A stretch of DNA of 57,842 nucleotides. Source: Chryseobacterium gleum. GTDB lineage: Bacteria > Bacteroidota > Bacteroidia > Flavobacteriales_D > Crocinitomicaceae. The DNA lies in NCBI GenBank assembly GCA_945902775.1, contig CAMDMY010000007.1:1-57842 (forward strand), read 5' to 3'. Position 1 is the first letter of the stretch. Each line of letters starts with the position of its first letter. The translations under genes and the position numbers were made by a program. Of this stretch, positions 45,297 through 53,011 are shown piece after piece. A model generated the notes under the pieces. It had not been told where the DNA came from. It was given only the letters and a program-made list of their open reading frames with translations, and searched no databases.

Positions 45297-45409
45297 GTTT
45301 TTGGTGTTAGGTCTGTTTTAAAGAAAAACTCTAAATTACAGCCCTATTTAAAAGTCTAACATCTATTATCTAAATATCTAATGTCTAACTTCTAAATATC
45401 TGATGTCTT
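45279..45409. repeat. Short degenerate repeats at the plsC end and upstream of gatC
   Basis: TTAGGT-type units occur at 45279-45284, 45285-45290, 45292-45298 and 45306-45312, matching the unit of the array at 15827 on the other strand. From about 45370 a 23-base unit TCTAAATATCTRATGTC... is repeated twice. The gatC promoter box directly follows. Confidence 0.6.
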
Positions 45410-45414
45410 TTTAA

Positions 45415-45422
45415 TATCTTTG
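45415..45422 (+). promoter_or_regulatory. -7 box of gatC
   Basis: TATCTTTG, exact TAnnTTTG match, 20 bases before the gatC ATG and immediately after the degenerate repeats. Confidence 0.55.
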
Positions 45423-45442
45423 CCAAGTAAAAAATCGAAAAA

Positions 45443-45733
45443 ATGAAAATTACAGACGAAATAGTTGATCACATTGCCCATTTAGCACGTTTAAAATTTG
45501 AAGGTGATAAAAAAGTAGCGATCAAAGAAGACATGGAGAGAATTATTTCTTTTATGGATGTTTTATCTGAATTACCAACTGACAATATTGAACCATTAAT
45601 TTTCATGAATGAGGAAGTTAATGTATTGCGTGAAGACATTCCAGTTGTTTCATTAACTCAAAAAGAAGCATTAAAAAACGCACCTAAAAAAGATTCAGAT
45701 TACTTCAGAATTCCAAAGGTTTTAGATAAATAA
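45443..45733 (+). CDS. gatC: Asp-tRNA(Asn)/Glu-tRNA(Gln) amidotransferase subunit C
   Basis: Small subunit of the GatCAB complex that amidates mischarged Glu-tRNA(Gln) or Asp-tRNA(Asn). The 96 residues show ITDEIVDHIAHLARLKFEGD at the start, the central FMDVLSELPTDNIEPL, and the C-terminal DSDYFRIPKVLDK tail, all typical. gatA and gatB are not in the window. Confidence 0.95.
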   Translation: MKITDEIVDHIAHLARLKFEGDKKVAIKEDMERIISFMDVLSELPTDNIEPLIFMNEEVNVLREDIPVVSLTQKEALKNAPKKDSDYFRIPKVLDK

Positions 45734-45775
45734 ATTTCAGTTATTTATTATTGGATTTTCCAAAGAATTAGCAGT

Positions 45776-45957
45776 AAATTTTTCGTAATCGCGTTTCGCT
45801 TTTTCAGCGAAAAAGAGCGTGTAGAAAAGTATTTACCTGCGATTTCACGAAATAAGAAATTAGTTAATGTTCGAAGAACAACCGTGAATTGATTTTGAGT
45901 GAAAAATTCATTGAAAATTCCTTGATTTTTGCTTACTTTTTATCAAGAAAAAGTAAG
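45776..45957. repeat. Nested palindromic remnants in the gatC-atl gap
   Basis: The 284-base gap 45734-46017 holds no gene but several palindromes: TTTCGCT/AGCGAAA at 45794-45812 inside a larger imperfect fold-back (TTTCGTAATCGC near 45781 with GCGATTTCACGAAA near 45839), and CTTACTTTTT/AAAAAGTAAG at 45932-45957. The layout resembles the fold-back at 1139-1332 and suggests degraded miniature elements. Confidence 0.5.
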
Positions 45958-46017
45958 AGAGATTATTTCTGCTCTATTTATTCTAACTTTAACGTTAAAT
46001 TTTTAATATTCTTTCAA

Positions 46018-46371
46018 TTGACTTCCCTCAACGACAAACACAAAGACTTTTTTGATCAGGTATTTCAAGTTGTTCGTTTAATTCCAAAAGGAAGAGTTAC
46101 ATCCTATGGCTTAATTGCTAATTATTTAGGGTCAAAACGTTCAAGCAGAATGGTTGGATGGGCTATGAATGCTTCTCACTCACTTCCTGATGTTCCAGCG
46201 CATCGAGTAGTCAATCGAAATGGATTGTTAACGGGAAAAATGCACTTCAATCCACCGTCTTTGATGCAAGAACTTTTAGAAAAAGATGGGATTGTTGTAA
46301 AAGAAGACCAAATTCAAAATTTCAAAGAAATTGTTTGGGATCCGATCGTGGAATTAGAATTAAATTTTTAA
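46018..46371 (+). CDS. Alkyltransferase-like protein (MGMT fold, no active-site Cys)
   Basis: Belongs to the C-terminal domain of O6-alkylguanine-DNA alkyltransferases: VVRLIPKGRVTSYGLIANYLG and RMVGWAMNAS carry the helix-turn-helix and arginine-finger region. The active-site motif reads PAHRVVNRNG, with Ala in place of the Cys of PCHRV, as in ATL proteins, which bind alkylated guanine and flag it for nucleotide excision repair. TTG 46018 gives a 117-residue protein of normal ATL length; an upstream ORF from 45889 passes through palindromic repeats and is not conserved-looking. Confidence 0.9.
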   Translation: MTSLNDKHKDFFDQVFQVVRLIPKGRVTSYGLIANYLGSKRSSRMVGWAMNASHSLPDVPAHRVVNRNGLLTGKMHFNPPSLMQELLEKDGIVVKEDQIQNFKEIVWDPIVELELNF

Positions 46372-46839
46372 CCTTTTTACTTAAAAGTCCAGAAGGATTA
46401 ACAAATTTTAATGAAGGTTGAAATCCGATGTGTAAACTAATAAGTAGAGTGTTGAATACCTTTTTGGGTAGTCTCTTAATATTTATTATCGGTTGTTAAT
46501 TCGGCCGTTCCGCTGGAACTTTAGATATTGATAGTTTTTGTACCAGACGGACTTTGTTCCCTCATTACAAAATCGACCGTTCCGCTGGAACTCAATTTTA
46601 ACCTTTTTAACAACATATTAAATCCTCTGAGTTGAGAGAAATCGGTCATTTCGTATTTTTTAAAGAATTATTTTTCATTTCAATGTAATATTCAAACATA
46701 TTAATCGTATTAGTATTAAAACAGATTCATATGGATAAAATTTACTTCAATTAGGCTATAAAATAATTAATTATAAAGTTTAATAAGCTTTATAATGTCA
46801 AAATTATAGTGAGTTTTTGTTTAATTTAAATTTTATGTC
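46372..46839. other. 468-base non-coding region with a repeated palindrome
   Basis: No gene is seen. CCGTTCCGCTGGAACT occurs twice, at 46505-46520 and 46577-46592; GTTCC-GCT-GGAAC inside it is palindromic. It is GC-rich against the background and resembles a REP-type dispersed element. No consensus promoter was found for the downstream operon. Confidence 0.6.
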
Positions 46840-48186
46840 ATGAAAAATCTATTCTATCTGATTTTGCTTATGGTAACTATAAGCGCATCACTACCCAACA
46901 AAAAAATAATTGTTAAGTCAACAATTAAGCAACACTGGAAAACAAAAATTGGTGTAACAAGTTATCGAACCATCCCTGTTATTTCTGATGGTAAAATTTT
47001 GATTGGTTCAAATGGAAATAATTTTAGAGATTATTCACTTGATTCAGATAATGGTGTTTATGTTTTAAATAGTAAAACTGGAAATACCATCGATAATTTG
47101 GAAAATAAACAGTTAGGTGATATGGATGTAAATGGTATTTTACATTTTAACGATGCTTTCTACTTTGGAAACGATAACGAAGAATTTTTGTGTCTCGATA
47201 ACAACGGTAAATTGAAATGGAGAATCCAAGCTTCTGGAGATATTGAGCATAAACCTGTTTTAATTAAATCTGGTGAAACAAATTGTGTTGTTTATGCTAC
47301 GGAAACAGGACAAATTGAAGCACTTGATGCATCTACAGGAAAAAATATTTGGAGTGCTTATCATAAAAATTTTTCTGGATGGAAATTTGGTGAAAATAGA
47401 ACGTTTTTTAAGATTAAAATGCATTTTTCTGAAGATTGTATTTTTTTCAACGAACCATCTGTAGTTGATTTAAATGGTGATGGTGTTAAAGATCTTGTAT
47501 ATAACACAAATTGGGGTGATTTTTCTGCATACAATGGTAAGAATGGAAAAATGTTATGGGAAATTAATAGAGACGATCACAGTGATTATTTCACCAATAT
47601 GTCGCGAGAAAAACCTTTTATCATTGGTGAAGGCAAAAAAAGTCAAATTATGATTTTACTGACTTCAAAAACAAACCATAAAGATGAAATTGCTTTTTAT
47701 AATTCAAATGGAAAATTAATAACTAAAGTTGTCTCTCCTATTCCGCTTGGAGGATCAATGCTTAGTCAAACATCCGATGTTTTTATTACAAGTACAGCAA
47801 TTATTAAACCTTCAACGAATCCAAAAGATGTAAAAATAATTCCGATTGAAAATGCAGTATACAAAGACAAAGATTGGGGTATTTCTTATAAGTATAATCA
47901 ATCTCAAGTAGCTTCCAATAAAATAAATTTTAATGATGAACCTTGTGCTTTGATTCTATCACAATACGATAATGAACACGCATCAGGTCAATCTCCAATG
48001 CTTTTAATTGGTTTAAATACGGGTAAAATTCAATATAAAGTGAATTTACCTTCCAATTCTGAATTCCCTCCTTATATAGAAGATATTGATAAGGATGGAA
48101 AATTAGATGTCCTTGTCGGCTGTTATGATGGGAATCTATATTGCTTTGATTTAGAGATTAGTAACAGTCAATTAATTAAAAAATAA
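46840..48186 (+). CDS. Secreted beta-propeller protein (PQQ/FG-GAP-like repeats)
   Basis: A 448-residue protein with a signal peptide (MKNLFYLILLMVTISAS). Several blades of a beta-propeller are visible: GVYVLNSKTGNTID, EFLCLDNNGKLKWRIQ, GQIEALDASTGKNIWS, DFSAYNGKNGKMLWEI and GNLYCFDLE, PQQ-like A-L-D-x-x-T-G-x-x-x-W motifs, together with calcium-type VVDLNGDGVKDLV and IEDIDKDGKLDVLVG as in FG-GAP/VCBS repeats. It probably forms a binding scaffold in the periplasm or on the surface. First gene of a three-gene cluster (17 bases to the next). Confidence 0.8.
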   Translation: MKNLFYLILLMVTISASLPNKKIIVKSTIKQHWKTKIGVTSYRTIPVISDGKILIGSNGNNFRDYSLDSDNGVYVLNSKTGNTIDNLENKQLGDMDVNGILHFNDAFYFGNDNEEFLCLDNNGKLKWRIQASGDIEHKPVLIKSGETNCVVYATETGQIEALDASTGKNIWSAYHKNFSGWKFGENRTFFKIKMHFSEDCIFFNEPSVVDLNGDGVKDLVYNTNWGDFSAYNGKNGKMLWEINRDDHSDYFTNMSREKPFIIGEGKKSQIMILLTSKTNHKDEIAFYNSNGKLITKVVSPIPLGGSMLSQTSDVFITSTAIIKPSTNPKDVKIIPIENAVYKDKDWGISYKYNQSQVASNKINFNDEPCALILSQYDNEHASGQSPMLLIGLNTGKIQYKVNLPSNSEFPPYIEDIDKDGKLDVLVGCYDGNLYCFDLEISNSQLIKK

Positions 48187-48202
48187 TTAAAAATTTAGCG
48201 TC

Positions 48203-49597
48203 ATGAAAACAGGAATCCAAACAAATAGAAAATACAAAATCATTTCTTCTGTCTTAGCGATTATTATAGTAGGTGCTGCCTATGGATATTATATTTATTT
48301 ATCTCATTATCAAGAAGGTGTAATTCCTCCTATAGCAAAAAGCACCGATTTTATTTCAAAAACATTTGATGCACAAGATGGAATTGTCTTTCATCAACCA
48401 ACAGGAACGCATATTGAAATTCCAGCAAATGTATTGGTGAATGAAAATGGGGAAAAAGTAAAAGGGAAAGTAACTTTAAAATTTAGAGAATTTCAAAATG
48501 CAGGGGAAATATTTTTATCTGGAATTCCAATGCAGTTAAAGGATGATCGATCTAATTACTTTTCTTCTGCTGGAATGATGGAGGTAAGAGTGTTCCAAAA
48601 TGATGAGCCTTTAAAAATTGCTCCAAACAAAAATATAGCTGTTGAATTGGCTTCTGCAATACAACCGACGACTAATTATAAACTTTTTCAATTAGAAGAT
48701 GATGTAAATTGGGACAAAGGGACAACGTTTAAAACTATGGCGAATAGTCGACGAGATAATGCTTTAAAAAACTTGCCAGCTCGACCAAATGAACCAATTA
48801 GTCCGATGATTGATACATCTCGTTTTATTTTTGAATTAATCTCTGACTACAAAAGAATGCCACATCTTAAAATCTGGAAAGATGTAAAATGGAATTTTAT
48901 TAGCACTGAAGATGATCTAGAGCCTCAAGATGCATTAAGAATTAGCTGGGAGAAAATTTCTATTGAAAAAATTTCAGAGGAAGAAAATAAATTTAAACTT
49001 CATTTTACTTCATCTTATAAAAATTCTGATTACAATACTATTAATCGCTCATATACAATGATTGCTTCACCTGAATTAACTGGAAAAGAGTTAGCAAAAG
49101 CTTCTAAAAGATATGAAAGTGAATTAGAAAAATACAAAATCGAGTTTGCTAAAATTGATGAGGAAGAAGAACGTTTAATGTTGGAAGCTGATTTATTAAA
49201 TTCATTTAGAATAAATGAATTTGGGATTTTTAATATTGATTGTATTAAAGTCGATTCAATCATCGCAAAAGTAGATTTTGAATTTGATTTTGAAAATGAA
49301 ATTAATCCTAAAATTAATAAAGTATTGCTTTATATAATACTTGAGAAAGAGCGTTCTGTCTTTAATTTCAATGCGTTTGATTGGGATGAAATTCCATTGA
49401 CAGATACAGAATGTTCATTAGTAGCTATTATGCCAAACGGTAAAGCTGCGTATATATCTAAAGAGGCCTTTAAAAAAACGGTAAACATTTCAAAAATTAA
49501 AACTGGGGCACATTTTTTCTTCAAAACGGAAAGAAAAGATATTGCAGATGTTGCTAGCTTATTTAAAACTCCTTCAAACGAATCGCGTTTAAATTAA
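48203..49597 (+). CDS. Membrane-anchored protein with ZU5-like domain
   Basis: A 464-residue protein with one N-terminal membrane helix (residues about 12-32, ISSVLAIIIVGAAYGYYIYL) and a large extracytoplasmic part. Residues about 45-155 (FDAQDGIVFHQPTGTHIEIPANVLVNENGEKVKGKVTLKFREF) resemble the ZU5-like domain found in many Bacteroidota surface proteins. A Glu/Lys-rich helical region of 60 residues (ELTGKELAKASKRYESELEKY...) follows, then a further beta domain. No function known. Middle gene of the three-gene cluster. Confidence 0.7.
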   Translation: MKTGIQTNRKYKIISSVLAIIIVGAAYGYYIYLSHYQEGVIPPIAKSTDFISKTFDAQDGIVFHQPTGTHIEIPANVLVNENGEKVKGKVTLKFREFQNAGEIFLSGIPMQLKDDRSNYFSSAGMMEVRVFQNDEPLKIAPNKNIAVELASAIQPTTNYKLFQLEDDVNWDKGTTFKTMANSRRDNALKNLPARPNEPISPMIDTSRFIFELISDYKRMPHLKIWKDVKWNFISTEDDLEPQDALRISWEKISIEKISEEENKFKLHFTSSYKNSDYNTINRSYTMIASPELTGKELAKASKRYESELEKYKIEFAKIDEEEERLMLEADLLNSFRINEFGIFNIDCIKVDSIIAKVDFEFDFENEINPKINKVLLYIILEKERSVFNFNAFDWDEIPLTDTECSLVAIMPNGKAAYISKEAFKKTVNISKIKTGAHFFFKTERKDIADVASLFKTPSNESRLN

Positions 49598-49633
49598 ACT
49601 TATTGTTGAATTAATAACTTCATTTTTTGAGTC

Positions 49634-51544
49634 ATGGAAAAGATAAAAACACTTCTAATAGCTTTACTTGTTTCAAGTTCAGCGCTATTTGCAAATGATA
49701 ACACATGGAAATCTGTTGATTCGGAAATAAAGCAAATATTTGTTCCCAACAATAACGCGACCAATAAAATAGAAATTATACGGTTGTATAAAAACAATAC
49801 GTTTGAACATTTGATATATACTCCTGATAAGAAATATTCCAAAACGAAGGAGAATTTGAATTTAGTTCATAAAAGTAAAGTCCAACGTAATAGTGGTACT
49901 TACTCATTGACTTCTAATAAAATCAACTTCAATTGCGTCGAAAAAGGATTTATTTCAACTCTTTATGAAAAATCATTTGCTGTAATAAATAACAAACTTT
50001 ACAAAAATAAACTACAAAGTTTAACGAATAAAAATGGGTTTTTATTTAAAACGACTAGCGAAAAGAAATACACTATGCCCTTCTATTTAGATCCTATTTC
50101 AAATTTGGTTGTTACAAATACGGAAGCTAGTGAAAAAATCGATTTGGCTGATTTAGTTCATTTCTTAATTAAAAAGCAGAAATCAGAATTTACTAAATTT
50201 CAAGCAATTAGTGATTATTTTCAGAAAGATGTTACGTACAATGAGGATATTAAACTATCCAACTATCAATCATTGGACGAGCAAATGGTTAAAAATGTAA
50301 TGAGTGGTGAAGAGCGAACTGTAAATAGTAAATTATTGGCTGCTTCTATTGAAATTTTAGGTCGTTTTGCAGATTTAAAAATCAGGACGATTGACGGTTT
50401 TCTAAAAAAACAAAAAGGGTTTGGTTTTGAAAAAGCGGAACATTCCTGGAATGAATTGACGAGCGAAGAAACTCAATCTTTGTGCGATATTTCACTTGGA
50501 AATAATTGGCTTAAAGTAGATCCTACGATAATGATTTATTCTCATTTTCCTCTAAATGAGGCGGATCAATTACTTGAAAACCCTATTTCTTTAGTCGAGT
50601 TTGAATCCTTGGTCTTAATGGAACCGAAAAGTTTTGGTGCAAAAATGAGTTCTTTTTTACCTACTAAAAGTGCGTTAAATGCGAATAATAAAATAGATCT
50701 TTTGTTTGATGAAATTCCCTCTTGTATGAAAGTCGAGTTTTACAATTACGATTTAGTAAGCAACGAATTTAATAAAAAAGTTACTCCTATTTCTTCGGTA
50801 AAAAAGGTTCAAATTGATTCAAAAACACTGCTTTCCATTCCTATTGATGCAAAAATGGGCAGACTGGTAATTACGTCTTCGGATGGAGTTCAAATCAGTT
50901 ATTTTATTACCAACAATGGAATGGAAGAAACGGAAGTCGCAGCATTTATTAAAAATACAAATGAAAAAAATAAAATCATTTCTGCTATTCGACCAAGTAG
51001 AAAGAATAATAATACGATCCAAGTAGTTGCGGCTAAAAACATTTCTTGGGCAAGTTCAACCGAACCTTTTTTAAATGATCTTGCATCACTTGAAATTGGT
51101 GATAACTCTTTATTAATAAAACCTTTGGTTACACAAGCTCGAAAATTTTACGGTTTAAAAGAAATTGTTGGGAAAGACAACAATAAAATAATTATACAAT
51201 TTTTCAAAGAAACAGGAAATGGAAAAATAAAAAACGATGAAGTCGCTTGGTGCAGTGTATTTGTAGGCTATTGCGCTAAACAAGCTGGCTTCGATTTAAA
51301 AATAAAACCTACAGCAAAATCGTGGTTAGAAGTAGGAAAAACGATAACTGAACCTCAACCAGGAGACATCGTTGTTTTTTGGAGAGAAGATCCCAACTCT
51401 TGGAAAGGCCATGTATCCATCTTCATCGGAAAAGACGAGGAAACAAATGAAATTATCTGTTTAGGTGGAAATCAAGACGATCAAGTGTGTATTCGAAAAT
51501 ACGATGCAAACTCCGTTTTAGGTTTTAGACGATTGGAGAAATGA
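49634..51544 (+). CDS. Transglutaminase-like (Cys-less) plus TIGR02594/CHAP-type amidase fusion
   Basis: A 636-residue secreted protein (signal peptide to about residue 20). Residues 190-300 look like a transglutaminase core: His270 in EHSWNEL and Asp296 in LKVDPT occupy the catalytic positions, but the expected GxC nucleophile is missing (SGEERTVNSKLLAAS), so that domain should be inactive. The C-terminal 140 residues (about 497-636) match TIGR02594-type cysteine amidases: Cys540 in EVAWCSVFVGYC, then QPGDIVVFWRE and His593 in KGHVSIFIG. It may cut peptidoglycan peptides. Third gene of the cluster. Confidence 0.8.
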   Translation: MEKIKTLLIALLVSSSALFANDNTWKSVDSEIKQIFVPNNNATNKIEIIRLYKNNTFEHLIYTPDKKYSKTKENLNLVHKSKVQRNSGTYSLTSNKINFNCVEKGFISTLYEKSFAVINNKLYKNKLQSLTNKNGFLFKTTSEKKYTMPFYLDPISNLVVTNTEASEKIDLADLVHFLIKKQKSEFTKFQAISDYFQKDVTYNEDIKLSNYQSLDEQMVKNVMSGEERTVNSKLLAASIEILGRFADLKIRTIDGFLKKQKGFGFEKAEHSWNELTSEETQSLCDISLGNNWLKVDPTIMIYSHFPLNEADQLLENPISLVEFESLVLMEPKSFGAKMSSFLPTKSALNANNKIDLLFDEIPSCMKVEFYNYDLVSNEFNKKVTPISSVKKVQIDSKTLLSIPIDAKMGRLVITSSDGVQISYFITNNGMEETEVAAFIKNTNEKNKIISAIRPSRKNNNTIQVVAAKNISWASSTEPFLNDLASLEIGDNSLLIKPLVTQARKFYGLKEIVGKDNNKIIIQFFKETGNGKIKNDEVAWCSVFVGYCAKQAGFDLKIKPTAKSWLEVGKTITEPQPGDIVVFWREDPNSWKGHVSIFIGKDEETNEIICLGGNQDDQVCIRKYDANSVLGFRRLEK

Positions 51545-51592
51545 CATAAAATAAATAAATCAACCTAACCACTTTATTTTTGGATGATACAA

Positions 51593-51622
51593 AATCCTCC
51601 CCTTAACCCCCTCCGAAGGGGG
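51593..51622. repeat. REP-like GC-rich palindrome
   Basis: TCCTCCCCTTAACCCCCTCC then GAAGGGGGAA; CCCCCTCC.GAAGGGGG at 51607-51622 can form a hairpin. It is the inverted relative of the element at 6458-6502. Confidence 0.65.
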
Positions 51623-51651
51623 AATATATAAATAAAGCTTATTACCTATAA

Positions 51652-51704
51652 ATAAAAACCCATGTAAAATTAAAATTAAACTTTAATTTTACATGGGTTT
51701 TTAT
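51652..51704. repeat. Left hairpin flanking the DUF4143 ATPase
   Basis: Perfect 23-base arms (51652-51674 and 51682-51704) around a 7-base loop ATTAAAC. The arm contains AAAACCCATG-TAAAATTAAA. The right-hand flank of the ATPase has a hairpin of nearly the same sequence and loop length (52878-52923). It sits between the upstream operon and the ATPase start, with T-runs suitable for termination in both directions. Confidence 0.85.
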
Positions 51705-51706
51705 CG

Positions 51707-51714
51707 TATATTTA
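51707..51714 (+). promoter_or_regulatory. Possible -7 box of the ATPase gene
   Basis: TATATTTA, one mismatch from TAnnTTTG, lies just after the left hairpin and only four bases before the ATG at 51719, which would give a leaderless transcript. Confidence 0.4.
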
Positions 51715-51718
51715 CATC

Positions 51719-52879
51719 ATGATAGCAAGATATATTTTTAATGAATTACTGGAAATAATCCATGAATTCCCAGTTTTAGGTATTGTTGGACCAAGACAAG
51801 TTGGGAAAACTACCATTGCTAAATTATTATTGAAAGAAATTAAAAAAGAAACTGTTTTATTAGATTTAGAAAATCCGAGAGATTTAGCAAAACTTACAGA
51901 TCCGATGCTGTTTTTTGAAAATAATCAAGATAAATGCATCATCATTGATGAAGTACAAATCAAAAAAGAATTATTTCCAATAATAAGAGCAGCAATAGAT
52001 CAAAAGAGAGAACCTGCACGCTTTATATTATTAGGTTCTGCATCGCCGGAATTAATAAGAGACAGTTCCGAATCATTAGCAGGTAGAATCTATTATAAAG
52101 AATTAACCCCTTTTCATTTTGAAGAAATTAAATCTCTTATTTCATATCAAAAACATTGGTTAAACGGCGGTTATCCAGAAGCATTATTAACCGAATCTAT
52201 TTCGAAAAGCAAAAGATGGAGAAGATCTTTTATTCAAACCTACATTGAAAGAGATTTACCTTTATTGGGTTTGCACAGTAAAATAACAGATATACATCGA
52301 CTTTTTAGAATGATTAGCCATGTTCACGGTCAACAACTGAATCATCAACTTTTATCAAAATCACTTGGATTAAGTGGTCCAACCATTAAAAAACAAATAG
52401 ACTTTTTAGAACATGCGTATATCGTTCGCCTTTTAGAGCCTTATTACTTTAATACTAGCAAACGATTGGTAAAATCTCCGAAAATATACATCAGAGATAC
52501 TGGATTGTTACATAGCTTATTAGAAATAGATGACATGGAACACCTATTTGGTAATCCAGTAATCGGTAATTCATGGGAAGGCTATGTAATCGAGCAAATA
52601 AACGGAGTATTACCAGATGGCTATACCTTAAATTACTACAGAACACAACAAGGAGCAGAATTGGATTTAATTGTGTGTAGAAATTTAAAACCAATTATGG
52701 GAATTGAAATAAAATTCAATTCAAATCCAAAAATTAGTATCGGAAATGAAATAAGCATAAATGATTTAGGGCTAAAACATTGTTATATTGTTGTGCCAGA
52801 AACAGAAAGCTATTTTATAAAACCTACTATAGAAGTTGTTTCTATAAATGAGATACTTAACATTATTAAAAAATTATAA
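51719..52879 (+). CDS. AAA+ ATPase with DUF4143 domain
   Basis: A 386-residue protein. Walker A is GPRQVGKTT (residues 24-32), Walker B CIIIDEVQ (73-80), and a sensor-like ARFILLGSASPEL follows. The C-terminal DUF4143 half shows SWEGYVIEQI, NYYRTQQGAELDLIV and MGIEIKFNS, an arrangement resembling PD-(D/E)xK nuclease folds (Glu, Asp, Glu-x-Lys). The role of these proteins is not established; they are often isolated, horizontally exchanged genes. Here the gene is exactly bracketed by two related hairpins; the right one starts at the stop codon. Confidence 0.93.
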   Translation: MIARYIFNELLEIIHEFPVLGIVGPRQVGKTTIAKLLLKEIKKETVLLDLENPRDLAKLTDPMLFFENNQDKCIIIDEVQIKKELFPIIRAAIDQKREPARFILLGSASPELIRDSSESLAGRIYYKELTPFHFEEIKSLISYQKHWLNGGYPEALLTESISKSKRWRRSFIQTYIERDLPLLGLHSKITDIHRLFRMISHVHGQQLNHQLLSKSLGLSGPTIKKQIDFLEHAYIVRLLEPYYFNTSKRLVKSPKIYIRDTGLLHSLLEIDDMEHLFGNPVIGNSWEGYVIEQINGVLPDGYTLNYYRTQQGAELDLIVCRNLKPIMGIEIKFNSNPKISIGNEISINDLGLKHCYIVVPETESYFIKPTIEVVSINEILNIIKKL

Positions 52880-52923
52880 AACCCATGAAAAATTAAAGCA
52901 TAATTTTAATTTTTCATGGTTTT
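52878..52923. repeat. Right hairpin flanking the DUF4143 ATPase
   Basis: Arms 52878-52897 and 52905-52923 pair with one bulged C, loop GCATAAT (7 bases). The arm AAAACCCATG-AAAAATTAAA differs from the left hairpin by a single base, with compensating change in the other arm (TTTTTCATG in place of TTTTACATG), so pairing is kept. It overlaps the ATPase stop codon. Confidence 0.85.
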
Positions 52924-52964
52924 TATATCTAAAAAAAGACCTTCTCTATTTATAAGATTTCTAT

Positions 52965-52972
52965 TAACTTTG
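52965..52972 (+). promoter_or_regulatory. -7 box of the cystathionine gamma-synthase-type gene
   Basis: TAACTTTG fits TAnnTTTG, 39 bases before ATG 53012. It rules out the longer in-frame start at 52916, which would lie upstream of the promoter and inside the hairpin. Confidence 0.6.
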
Positions 52973-53011
52973 TTCTTAGAAATCAGAATAAAAAACATAA
53001 AACTCAAATAC

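Noticed and set aside
45889-46017. N-terminal extension of the alkyltransferase-like protein
   Set aside because: It covers palindromic remnants, is rich in Phe/Lys/Ser without conserved pattern, and makes the protein longer than its family.
46372-46839. A tRNA or structured RNA gene in the 468-base gap
   Set aside because: No cloverleaf, TTCGA-type loop or CCA end could be found by eye; only the duplicated palindrome stands out.
51719-52879. Type II toxin-antitoxin or abortive-infection label for the DUF4143 ATPase
   Set aside because: No partner gene is present and the role of DUF4143 ATPases is not established; only the ATPase call is supported.
52916-53011. N-terminal extension of the cystathionine gamma-synthase-type enzyme
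   Set aside because: The extension runs through the right hairpin and a TAACTTTG promoter box; the family begins at MKFGTKAIHAG.
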